From: Phycisphaerales bacterium
Lineage (GTDB): Bacteria > Planctomycetota > Phycisphaerae > Phycisphaerales > UBA1924
Reading direction: 5' to 3'
NCBI GenBank assembly: GCA_020427635.1
Contig: JAGQOH010000002.1
Span: 44,445-108,444, forward strand
Length of the DNA stretch: 64,000 bases
Of the stretch, positions 57,485-64,000 are shown piece by piece; positions within the stretch are counted from its first letter, which is position 1, and the number at the start of each line of letters is the position of its first letter. The notes beneath the pieces are model-generated. The model had not been told where the DNA came from, did no database searches, and saw only the letters and a program-made list of their open reading frames with translations. The translations under genes and the position numbers were made by a program.

Positions 57485-58555
57485 CTACTGCAGGTCGAGC
57501 AGCGTCTCCATGTCCTGCTTCTTCTGTTCGCCCGTGCGCTGCTTCTTGAGCCCGGTCTCCTTATAGAGGCCCTTCATCGCCTTTTTCCATTCCTTCGCAG
57601 TGGCCGTGCCAGGCGCATATCCCAGGTCTTCCAGCACCATGAGCAAATCGCCCGCGCCGACCACATCGTCCGCATCGATGTCATAGGTGCAGGCGCCCGT
57701 GCAGGCCTCGCCAAAATGGACCAGCAAGTCCGCAACATCGCACACGTCAATCGCGCCATCATCATTCACATCATTGGGCCCAAGATCGAGCACCGGCAAA
57801 ACGGGCGAAGCCCCCACGATCACACCCTGATCGACCTTCACCTGCTTGAAGTACACCGACCCGGTCTGGATCGCAGGCGCATTACCCTCTGAATACGCCC
57901 CCAGATAAAGCATGATGGGCTTCGCCGTATCGAGATCAGGCAGGAAGTGCTGATCGCCGTCGGGATCGCCATACCGATCGCCCACGATCAACGTCTTGCT
58001 CGCCGCATTCCACAAAAAGTATGCCTTGACGATCTTGCTCGGAAACGCCGGCTCACCAATGTCCGCCTCGACGTCATAGTCAATGTCGTCCAACACACCC
58101 GCGTCATACAGCTCATACCCCGCGAACGTGCCATCGATATTGCGCCCGATCGAATACACAAGCGCATCGGTCAGCTCGAGCGATACCGCATCAACCGTCT
58201 GCACAAGCCCAAAGTCCAAGCCGACCTCGCCCTCCGTGAAGGGCGCCATGTCGAACCGCACTTGGATGCGCAGCGCAAAGTCCTGCGTCGGATCGAGGCC
58301 CCACTTGTTGGAGAAATAGCCCGCGAATAGCGAATCCATCGCCGCCGCCTGCTCCGTGAAGTACATCCCCTTTTGCTCTGTGATCTGCATGTTGGGCGGA
58401 TCGCTCTGCACCGTGATCCACAAGGGCTGGGCGCTGCCGTCCTTAAAGCTTTCGCTCACCTTGCTGATCGCGCCTGCCGCGCTGCCCATCGCGCCCGCAG
58501 CGATCGCGCCGAGCGTCACGCTCATCACAACTTTGCCAATCACCCGCTTCTTCAT
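57485..58555 (-). CDS. Secreted protein with dockerin-like calcium-binding repeats
   Basis: About 356 aa. A signal peptide (KKRVIGKVVMSVTLGAIAAGAM) leads into a beta-rich region (about 30-235) with no recognised fold. Two EF-hand/dockerin-like loops follow: NDVNDDGAIDVCDVADLLVHFG and TYDIDADDVVGAGDLLMVLEDLG, each with the DxDxDG-like pattern. Unlike many such tails, about 45 Lys/Glu-rich residues come after the repeats. Exported and probably outer-surface; function unknown. Confidence 0.65.
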   Translation of the reverse strand: MKKRVIGKVVMSVTLGAIAAGAMGSAAGAISKVSESFKDGSAQPLWITVQSDPPNMQITEQKGMYFTEQAAAMDSLFAGYFSNKWGLDPTQDFALRIQVRFDMAPFTEGEVGLDFGLVQTVDAVSLELTDALVYSIGRNIDGTFAGYELYDAGVLDDIDYDVEADIGEPAFPSKIVKAYFLWNAASKTLIVGDRYGDPDGDQHFLPDLDTAKPIMLYLGAYSEGNAPAIQTGSVYFKQVKVDQGVIVGASPVLPVLDLGPNDVNDDGAIDVCDVADLLVHFGEACTGACTYDIDADDVVGAGDLLMVLEDLGYAPGTATAKEWKKAMKGLYKETGLKKQRTGEQKKQDMETLLDLQ

Positions 58556-58669
58556 GCTTCCATCCCCCAATCTGGAGCGTTACGACTAACACATGAGCCG
58601 CCATGGTTCAAGGCCCACCTTCGCAAACAGCCCAGACCCGCAGTTGCAGGCAGATTTCCCCTTCCCTGA

Positions 58670-58675
58670 TAGGCT
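58670..58675 (+). promoter_or_regulatory. -10 box TAGGCT of the cobalamin adenosyltransferase gene (leaderless type)
   Basis: TAGGCT ends 6 nt before the ATG at 58682. Confidence 0.4.
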
Positions 58676-58681
58676 AGTGCC

Positions 58682-59293
58682 ATGGTGCGACTGTCAAAGA
58701 TCTACACCAAAGTCGGCGATGCCGGCCAGACCATGCTGGGCGACGGCGCATTCGTGCCCAAGACCCATCCGCGCGTCAAGGCCTATGGAACTGTCGATGA
58801 AGCCAACGCCGCGCTGGGCGTCGCAATCTGCGCGCTGCCCGATGTCGTGACGCATGCACACCCAAAGCTGCACACCGAGCTCGAGCTCATTCAGCACGAT
58901 CTCTTTGATTGCGGCGCCGACCTCTGCACACCGATGGCCAACGATGAAGCGCCGGGCGCAAAGCTGCGCATACAGGCGCAGCAGACCAAGCGACTTGAAG
59001 CCCTGATCGACCACTACAACGCGCCGCTCAAGCCCCTCGATTCCTTCGTGCTCCCGGGTGGCTCGCTCTGGGCCGCGCAGCTCCATGTCGCCCGCACCGT
59101 CACACGCCGGGCCGAGCGCTGCGTCGCCGCACTCCTCGCCGCGGAATCCGCCGCAACCAATCCCGAAACATTGATATACCTGAATCGGCTGAGTGACCTG
59201 CTCTTCGTCCTGGCGCGGGTGGCCAACGTCGCCACCGGGGCAGGTGACCATTTGTGGAAGCCCGGACAAAGCCGATCGGCCCAGTCATCATGA
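58682..59293 (+). CDS. PduO-type ATP:cob(I)alamin adenosyltransferase
   Basis: Makes adenosylcobalamin from ATP and cob(I)alamin, 203 aa, trimeric helical bundle. Diagnostic N-terminus KIYTKVGDAGQTMLGDG, then KAYGTVDEANAALG, LIQHDLFDCGADL, FVLPGGSLWAAQLHVARTVTRRAER and LNRLSDLLFVLARV, the active-site helix. The product is the coenzyme of NrdJ (10452), giving a functional link across the window. Start supported by the TAGGCT box. Confidence 0.93.
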   Translation: MVRLSKIYTKVGDAGQTMLGDGAFVPKTHPRVKAYGTVDEANAALGVAICALPDVVTHAHPKLHTELELIQHDLFDCGADLCTPMANDEAPGAKLRIQAQQTKRLEALIDHYNAPLKPLDSFVLPGGSLWAAQLHVARTVTRRAERCVAALLAAESAATNPETLIYLNRLSDLLFVLARVANVATGAGDHLWKPGQSRSAQSS

Positions 59294-59339
59294 GGGCGCA
59301 AGACGAAACAGTGCTCGTCTGCAGGATGGGGCAGGCCCA

Positions 59340-60779
59340 GTGACAGCGACCGTAACCACCGAGTTCCGCCACGAATACGAAACGCGCATGTGGAGCTGGT
59401 TCCGCAAGCGCTTCCTCTGGTGGGCTGGTGTGGTCATCGGGCTAAGCGTCTTGACAGTCCTGGGTCTTGGTTTCGCACTTGTCATGCTGATCAGCCAAGC
59501 CAAAGGCCTCGGCCCGGGCCCCATCGCGCTCAGCATCATTTCGATCGCAATGTCGATCCCCTCCCTCGTGCTTTACACGGGGTACTTCTTGCGCGTGCGC
59601 TCAAAACGCTACACACGCGAAGAGATCCTGCGCATCGTCTACATCCTCATTGTCGTCACCGGCATCATTGGCCTTGCAAACCAACCCATCGCACTTGAAG
59701 TCGCCAAGATCATCGACCCCGAATGGGCCAAGCAGATTGCCCCGCGTCGTTTCACAGTGGGGAACGCACTCGGCGGTATTTTCTTCACACACTTCTTCGC
59801 GTGCTGCTTCTTGCCATGGAAGTGGACCGAGTCCATCCGTCCAATCATCCCCCTCTGGCTCGTCAGCACGGGCCTCACCATCGTTTATGGCTGGGGCGAT
59901 TGGCTGGGCATCGCCCTCATCACCGTGTTCTCACCTCTCGTCGCCGTCCCAGGCGCACTGATCGCCTGGGCGCGCACCGGTCGATTCCGCTCGCGCTTCC
60001 AGATGATGGTCCTTCGCCGCCACTATGGCGAAATGAAAGGCGAACTCACGGACGCGCGCCGCATCCACGAAGCACTGCTCCCCAAGCCGATCAACGAAGG
60101 CCCCGTGCGCTTCGAGTATTGCTATCAGCCGATGCGCCAAATCGGTGGCGACCACCTCTTCGCCCGCCTCCATGACGCAGGCGATGGCCCCGTGCTCAAC
60201 CTCGTGCTCATCGATGTCACGGGGCACGGCATCTCCGCCGCCCTCACCGTCAACCGCTTGCATGGCGAACTCGAACGTCAGTTTGGTGAGAAGCCCGACA
60301 CACACCCCGGCGCCGTCATGGAAGGGCTCAACAACTACCTGCACTTCTCCCTCGCTCAGCACTCCGTCTACGCAACCGCCCTCGCGCTGCGCATCGACGC
60401 CAAGGCGCGCACCGTCGCATGGTCCAGCGCGGGACATCCCCCCGCGTTTCTGCGCAACGTCTCCGGCGCCATCGAACGACTGGAATCAACAACCATCGTG
60501 CTCGGCGCCTGTCGCGGTGAAGACTTTAAGGCTGTCGAAGAATCCATGGATATGGGGCCGGGCGATGCGCTAATCGCATACACCGACGGCGCCACTGAGG
60601 CGCGCGACATCGACGGACGCATGCTGCGCATCGAAGGCATCCAGGGCGTCCTCGCCCATGGCCATCCCGAAGCGCAGGGCGGCTGGTGCGCCGCCGTCCT
60701 CGCCGAGGTCGATCGCTTTCGCCATGGCCCGCCCCAAGACGACACCCTCGTCGTCGAAGTCTATTGCCCGCTCGTGTGA
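59340..60779 (+). CDS. Membrane-anchored SpoIIE-type (PPM) serine phosphatase
   Basis: 479 aa from a GTG. About six membrane helices (residues about 20-215) precede a linker helix and a SpoIIE/PP2C domain: EALLPKPINEGPVRFEYCYQPMRQIGGDHLF, LIDVTGHGISAALTVNRL, SSAGHPPAFLR, MGPGDALIAYTDGATEARD and PPQDDTLVVEVYC. GGDHLF stands where GGDFYD is usual (one metal-ligand Asp kept, the second changed). Likely controls an anti-sigma or STAS-domain switch; the partner is not visible. Confidence 0.85.
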   Translation: MTATVTTEFRHEYETRMWSWFRKRFLWWAGVVIGLSVLTVLGLGFALVMLISQAKGLGPGPIALSIISIAMSIPSLVLYTGYFLRVRSKRYTREEILRIVYILIVVTGIIGLANQPIALEVAKIIDPEWAKQIAPRRFTVGNALGGIFFTHFFACCFLPWKWTESIRPIIPLWLVSTGLTIVYGWGDWLGIALITVFSPLVAVPGALIAWARTGRFRSRFQMMVLRRHYGEMKGELTDARRIHEALLPKPINEGPVRFEYCYQPMRQIGGDHLFARLHDAGDGPVLNLVLIDVTGHGISAALTVNRLHGELERQFGEKPDTHPGAVMEGLNNYLHFSLAQHSVYATALALRIDAKARTVAWSSAGHPPAFLRNVSGAIERLESTTIVLGACRGEDFKAVEESMDMGPGDALIAYTDGATEARDIDGRMLRIEGIQGVLAHGHPEAQGGWCAAVLAEVDRFRHGPPQDDTLVVEVYCPLV

Positions 60780-60887
60780 GCGCACGGCAGTGGGGGGACT
60801 ACCGCCAACAGCGCAAATCCCGCGCCCAAAACTGTCGGCATGATCGTTGCGGACCACATCGTCATGCGCGCCGGATCGCGCCCGGAG

Positions 60888-60893
60888 TATCTT
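60888..60893 (+). promoter_or_regulatory. -10 box TATCTT of the TSCPD gene (leaderless type)
   Basis: TATCTT ends 7 nt before the ATG at 60901 (4 nt before the adjacent ATG at 60898), favouring the second ATG. Confidence 0.4.
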
Positions 60894-60900
60894 GCCCATG

Positions 60901-61284
60901 ATGACCGCTGTGCCCATCTCAGACCGTGCTGCCCTTCGTCGCGTCCTGCCTCCAACCCGCAGGTCGCTCACGCACAAGTTCTCGATTGGCAATCACGAAG
61001 GCTACCTCACCATCGGTCTCCACGAAGATGGCACGCCCGGCGAGATCTTCCTCAAGATGTCCAAGGAAGGCTCCACAATCTCCGGCATGTGCCAGGCCTA
61101 CTGCCGCGCACTCAGCATCGCCTTGCAATACGGCCTCTCCGTCCAGGACGCCGTCGCGCGCTTCAAGGGCATGCGCTTCGAACCCATGGGACCCACGAGC
61201 AATCCGCGCATACCAACCGCGCAGAGTCTCGTCGACTACATCGCGCGGTTCTTGGAAGCCGAGTTCGTGCAGCCTCGGGACTGA
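60901..61284 (+). CDS. Stand-alone TSCPD domain protein (NrdJ C-terminal domain paralogue)
   Basis: 127 aa, homologous along its length to residues about 935-1055 of NrdJ in this window. Compare LTHKFSIGNHEGYLTIGLHEDGTPGE and ITHKFNIAGHEGYLTVGLYE, KEGSTISG and KEGSTIGG, ALQYGL and ALQYGV, SLVDYIARF and SLVDYIFRW. The reductase barrel and the zinc tail are absent. It lies two genes after the cobalamin adenosyltransferase. It could bind a nucleotide or modulate NrdJ; no function is proven. The start is ATG at 60901 or 60898. Confidence 0.8.
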   Translation: MTAVPISDRAALRRVLPPTRRSLTHKFSIGNHEGYLTIGLHEDGTPGEIFLKMSKEGSTISGMCQAYCRALSIALQYGLSVQDAVARFKGMRFEPMGPTSNPRIPTAQSLVDYIARFLEAEFVQPRD

Positions 61285-61287
61285 CCC

Positions 61288-63651
61288 TTAGCAGCTCGTC
61301 CCAAAGTTGAACAACACCAGGTTCAGGTCCGTCAGGTCAACGCCGCCGCTATTGTCGACGTCGCCCAATGGGCCGGGCCCACCGAAGTTGAACAACACGT
61401 TGTTCAAGTCCGCAAGATCAACCGTGTTGTTGCCATCCGTGTCGCCCGGGCACGTCGTCGTCTGGCACTGCTCGAACACCACGATCTGGAAATCGTCGAC
61501 CGCAGCTTCGACCACCGAGCCCAGCCCGATGTCTTCCGCAATGAACCGCAGACGCACTTGCGCGCTCGTCGACACGAAGCTCGACACGTTGAACGCGTGC
61601 TGGAACCAGCCGCCGCTCACCTCGGGCCCGCTCGGCCCCACGGTCTCGACATTCACCCAGTTCGACCCGCCATCGTTGGAGATATCCACGCGGAAGGTGT
61701 CTTCGTTGGGCGAAGCGCCCGCATCATTGCTGTACCAGCGCCAGTAGCTGACCTGTGCATCAGCACTTCCGCTCAGGTCATAGATGGGCGAGGTCAACGT
61801 CGTCGTGCCGCCGTCAATATCAAACGAGCCAACGCTCGTCCCCGCCGCCGCTTCCGTCACCCAGCACATCGTCCCCGCGACCGTGTGGTCGTCCTCGGGC
61901 TGCGCCGCCGTGCCTTGCGGATCGGCAAGCTCCCAGTTGCCCGTCGTCGCGCCGGCGATCACCGACCAACCCGTGGGCGCTTCCATCGTGTCATTGGCGG
62001 CATAAGACAGTTCCACAACCATCGTGCTGTACGGCGAGGCCGCGCCGCCCGCAGGATCAAACACCGTCGTCCCAGACACAGTCTGCGCCGACAGGTAGTA
62101 CTGCAACTCCGTATCACAAGGCTGCGCAGGCAATGTCGCAATCAACGCCTGCGGATCGGCGCCCGCCAGCGCAACTGCAGTGAACGGGCCACTGTTGCCC
62201 GCACGCCAGTGCAACATGCCCGAACCCGACTGATACGTCTCGCCATTGAATCCCGTGATCGCAACGCCAAAGTCATAGGTCGCGTTCGATTGCACCGTCG
62301 CCGGGATGCCCGACGTCGCGATGTCCAGCTGAATCTGGATGTACTCCGCCAATGTGCGAATACCCTGGAACACTTCTTCCGCCGTGGGAATGATCTGATC
62401 GGGCGGCAGCTCAAAACCCCAGAAGCCGGTGTCGCGCAGCTCATATGTCCACGACAATGCGCCAAACGAATCGAAGTACCAGTCCGGCGCGGTGCCCGTC
62501 GCAACATACAGCAGCGCATCACAACCAAGACCCGCTGTGTAGTTCACGCCGTGCGTGCCGTCCATTGCCGCTTCCATCGCCGTCTGCACCGCACGCAACT
62601 CAGCTTCGCGCGGCGGGCACACCGTCTCCGAATACGCCCACGGTCCAAGAATCAACTGCGAATACGTGTGAATATCGAGGTGCGCTTTCAAATTCGGCAG
62701 CGATGACATGAAGCTCGACACCGTCGATGTCTCTGGCTCGCTGAAGGGCCCCGTGCCGTGGTAGGTTTCAGACGTCGGGCTATTCGACGCGCCCGCCAGA
62801 TCGCCCCAGTCCACCGACCAGTTGCGGTTCAGGTCCACACCAAATGAACCACCATTGTTGCGCCGATTCTTGCGCCACAGGCGCACGTTCGAGCCGCCCT
62901 GCGCCACAGGGAACGTGTAGATGTACCCGTCCGGATTCATTGAAGGAATGATGTAGAACACGACATTGTCGACCATGTCCGTGACCACCGGATCGACACC
63001 GTAGTCGCGCACGATCGTGTCCGCGAAATACATCACGCTCGATGGCGCCGCCCATTCACGCGCGTGCTGCCCGCCCTGCAATGCAAAGCCCGGCTTGCTG
63101 GCTTCGTCCGCCGCAGGGTCGCCCGGATCAAGATTCGCAACCTTGATCCCGCGAATCTGCCGCCCCTCAATCGTCGTGCCCGCCACAAACCCCGAGCAAA
63201 TCGTCGGATTGAGCGCGATCAGTTCATCCAGCCGCGCATTAATCTCCGCATACGTGCGATAGTCATCGAAGAACGTGTCCACGCCCGCGCGCGCCCGAAC
63301 CGCCTCCGCAGCGCGACGCGCCTGCATTGCCTCCGCTTGGGCATCGACGTGCTTCTGCACATCCTCTTCGCGCACCAAATAGTCAATGCCCGAACGCGTC
63401 AACGCATCGAGCTTCTCCGGCGCCACGATGAACAGCTGCGCGCCCGGACCCGCCCGGCACGCCAGACACTCACCGATGTCATGCATCGCGTCGTACTGCG
63501 CCTTGCTCTGAATCTCGACTTCGATCAGCTTATAGCCGCGATACGCCTGCACGCCCGGCTGCACGCCTTGAACACCATCCTCAGGCGCCGCCATCACCGA
63601 GCCCGCCGCCGCCAACACCAAGGCCACCGACCAACACGTCGCACGTCGCAT
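61288..63651 (-). CDS. Secreted M14 zinc carboxypeptidase with C-terminal dockerin-like tail
   Basis: 787 aa. A signal peptide (CWSVALVLAAAGSVMA) and propeptide precede the M14 domain (about 125-445): zinc ligands in GGQHAREWAAPS and the His of LDIHTYSQLI, Arg-Asn in NRNW, catalytic Glu in YELRDTGFWG. Beta-sandwich regions follow, then a MAM/PKD-like part (DGGTTTLTSPIYDLSG). The last 50 residues hold two dockerin-like loops (GDTDGNNTVDLADLN.., GDVDNSGGVDLTDLNLVLFNFG), a tail common in Phycisphaerae secreted proteins. GGAGG lies 5 nt upstream of the ATG. Convergent with the TSCPD gene. Confidence 0.92.
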   Translation of the reverse strand: MRRATCWSVALVLAAAGSVMAAPEDGVQGVQPGVQAYRGYKLIEVEIQSKAQYDAMHDIGECLACRAGPGAQLFIVAPEKLDALTRSGIDYLVREEDVQKHVDAQAEAMQARRAAEAVRARAGVDTFFDDYRTYAEINARLDELIALNPTICSGFVAGTTIEGRQIRGIKVANLDPGDPAADEASKPGFALQGGQHAREWAAPSSVMYFADTIVRDYGVDPVVTDMVDNVVFYIIPSMNPDGYIYTFPVAQGGSNVRLWRKNRRNNGGSFGVDLNRNWSVDWGDLAGASNSPTSETYHGTGPFSEPETSTVSSFMSSLPNLKAHLDIHTYSQLILGPWAYSETVCPPREAELRAVQTAMEAAMDGTHGVNYTAGLGCDALLYVATGTAPDWYFDSFGALSWTYELRDTGFWGFELPPDQIIPTAEEVFQGIRTLAEYIQIQLDIATSGIPATVQSNATYDFGVAITGFNGETYQSGSGMLHWRAGNSGPFTAVALAGADPQALIATLPAQPCDTELQYYLSAQTVSGTTVFDPAGGAASPYSTMVVELSYAANDTMEAPTGWSVIAGATTGNWELADPQGTAAQPEDDHTVAGTMCWVTEAAAGTSVGSFDIDGGTTTLTSPIYDLSGSADAQVSYWRWYSNDAGASPNEDTFRVDISNDGGSNWVNVETVGPSGPEVSGGWFQHAFNVSSFVSTSAQVRLRFIAEDIGLGSVVEAAVDDFQIVVFEQCQTTTCPGDTDGNNTVDLADLNNVLFNFGGPGPLGDVDNSGGVDLTDLNLVLFNFGTSC

Positions 63652-63738
63652 ACCGCCTCCGACTCTCTCTCTGGTTGTACGATGACCCCACCCCGGTGAA
63701 GGCCACCTTCATCCTAACCCCACCTCCGGCCCCCGCCG

Positions 63739-63778
63739 AGCCCGATTTCCGGGATCAGCACCCCAAGATCGGGCTCCC
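63739..63778. repeat. Inverted repeat between the carboxypeptidase gene and the edge ORF
   Basis: GAGCCCGAT and ATCGGGCTC form a 9 bp stem with a loop of about 21 nt. There is no T-tract on either strand. It may be a transcript end for the upstream minus-strand ORF. Confidence 0.35.
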
Positions 63779-63783
63779 GGGCC

Positions 63784-63999
63784 TTATCGGGATTCCAGAG
63801 ACCAGGGCAACGTCCGCACCGTGATCACCCGGGCCCCCGCCCGAGCCAGCGCCGCCGCTTCGGGGAGCCCGCCCGCCGCCTTCGCCCCCAGCGCCGACAT
63901 CGCCGACGCCTTCACCGTCCCCGCCTCCATCCGGGCCACGCTGAGTCGCACCGCAACCCCCCGCACCCCCTTGCCGGCCCCGCCAAGCCACCCCCGCCC
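63784..63999 (-). CDS. C-terminal fragment of an unidentified protein (runs off the window)
   Basis: The minus-strand frame ending at 63784 is open to the window edge, about 71 codons, with G/C at most third positions. The visible part is Ala/Gly/Arg-rich and ends LPEAAALARAGARVITVRTLPWSLESR. GGLPEAAALARAGARV is faintly like the end of RsmE-type methyltransferases, but this is not enough for a call. It has no start codon requirement inside the window. Confidence 0.4.
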   Translation of the reverse strand, partial: GRGWLGGAGKGVRGVAVRLSVARMEAGTVKASAMSALGAKAAGGLPEAAALARAGARVITVRTLPWSLESR

Positions 64000-64000
64000 C

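Noticed and set aside
61558..62706. 382-codon plus-strand ORF
   Set aside because: Antisense to the M14 carboxypeptidase, Arg-rich, no start signal, no domain.

Overview
The window is a 64 kb, GC-rich, almost entirely coding stretch of a bacterial chromosome. It shows no insertion sequence, prophage, CRISPR array, rRNA or recognisable tRNA. The gene content points to Planctomycetota, most likely class Phycisphaerae. A secreted M14 carboxypeptidase ends in a dockerin-like tail (GDVDNSGG...NLVLFNFG), and a second secreted protein carries similar repeats. Other pointers are a DUF1570-type metalloprotease, a SecDF with an enlarged SecD domain, an MnmE-like GTPase paralogue, LpxI of a lipid A pathway, and a B12-dependent ribonucleotide reductase as the visible RNR. 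The taxonomic call is inference from protein content only.

Layout. 1-5309: 3-hydroxyacyl-CoA dehydrogenase (partial), dnaX-ybaB-recR, rpoN. 5306-9437: DUF1570 protease, DUF347 membrane protein, nuoB, a 32-codon membrane ORF, nuoA, MOSC protein. 9587-14520: an NrdR-type promoter driving dcd and nrdJ, then a structured, probably non-coding RNA ending in an intrinsic terminator. 14858-25702: lpxI, an FAD monooxygenase, a TlyA-like methyltransferase, tgt-yajC-secDF, a LysM protein, a DAO-type oxidoreductase and an aldo/keto reductase. 25703-34771: a coiled-coil protein, an operon of rluB-like, yihY-like, class IV aminotransferase, coaX and MnmE-like genes, then a membrane TPR-like protein, a RluD-like enzyme and a CYTH protein. 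34837-44185: ligA divergent from folD, tatA, a zinc-ribbon protein, an M20 peptidase, an ECF sigma operon, and prfB with a frameshift. 44353-54317: DUF2339 protein, PhoX-like protein, a large membrane protein paired with an ABC ATPase, and prolyl oligopeptidase. 54705-64000: fusA, an HslV-like hydrolase, a dockerin-repeat protein, a cobalamin adenosyltransferase, a SpoIIE-type phosphatase, a free TSCPD domain, the M14 carboxypeptidase and a truncated ORF at the edge.

Functional links. DNA maintenance (dnaX-ybaB-recR, ligA) and dNTP supply (dcd-nrdJ) are prominent. The adenosyltransferase would make the coenzyme NrdJ needs, and a free copy of the NrdJ TSCPD domain lies two genes further on. 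Protein export is covered by yajC-secDF and tatA, with several signal-peptide or Tat substrates.

A recurrent local feature is a TAnnnT -10 box ending 6-9 nt before the start codon in at least a dozen genes, which suggests frequent leaderless transcription. The most unusual items are the structured RNA at about 14.0-14.5 kb, a prfB frameshift site using UAA, a tandemly duplicated domain Ia in LigA, a large helical insertion in SecD, a DnaX without the zinc module, and an orphan HslV-like protein.
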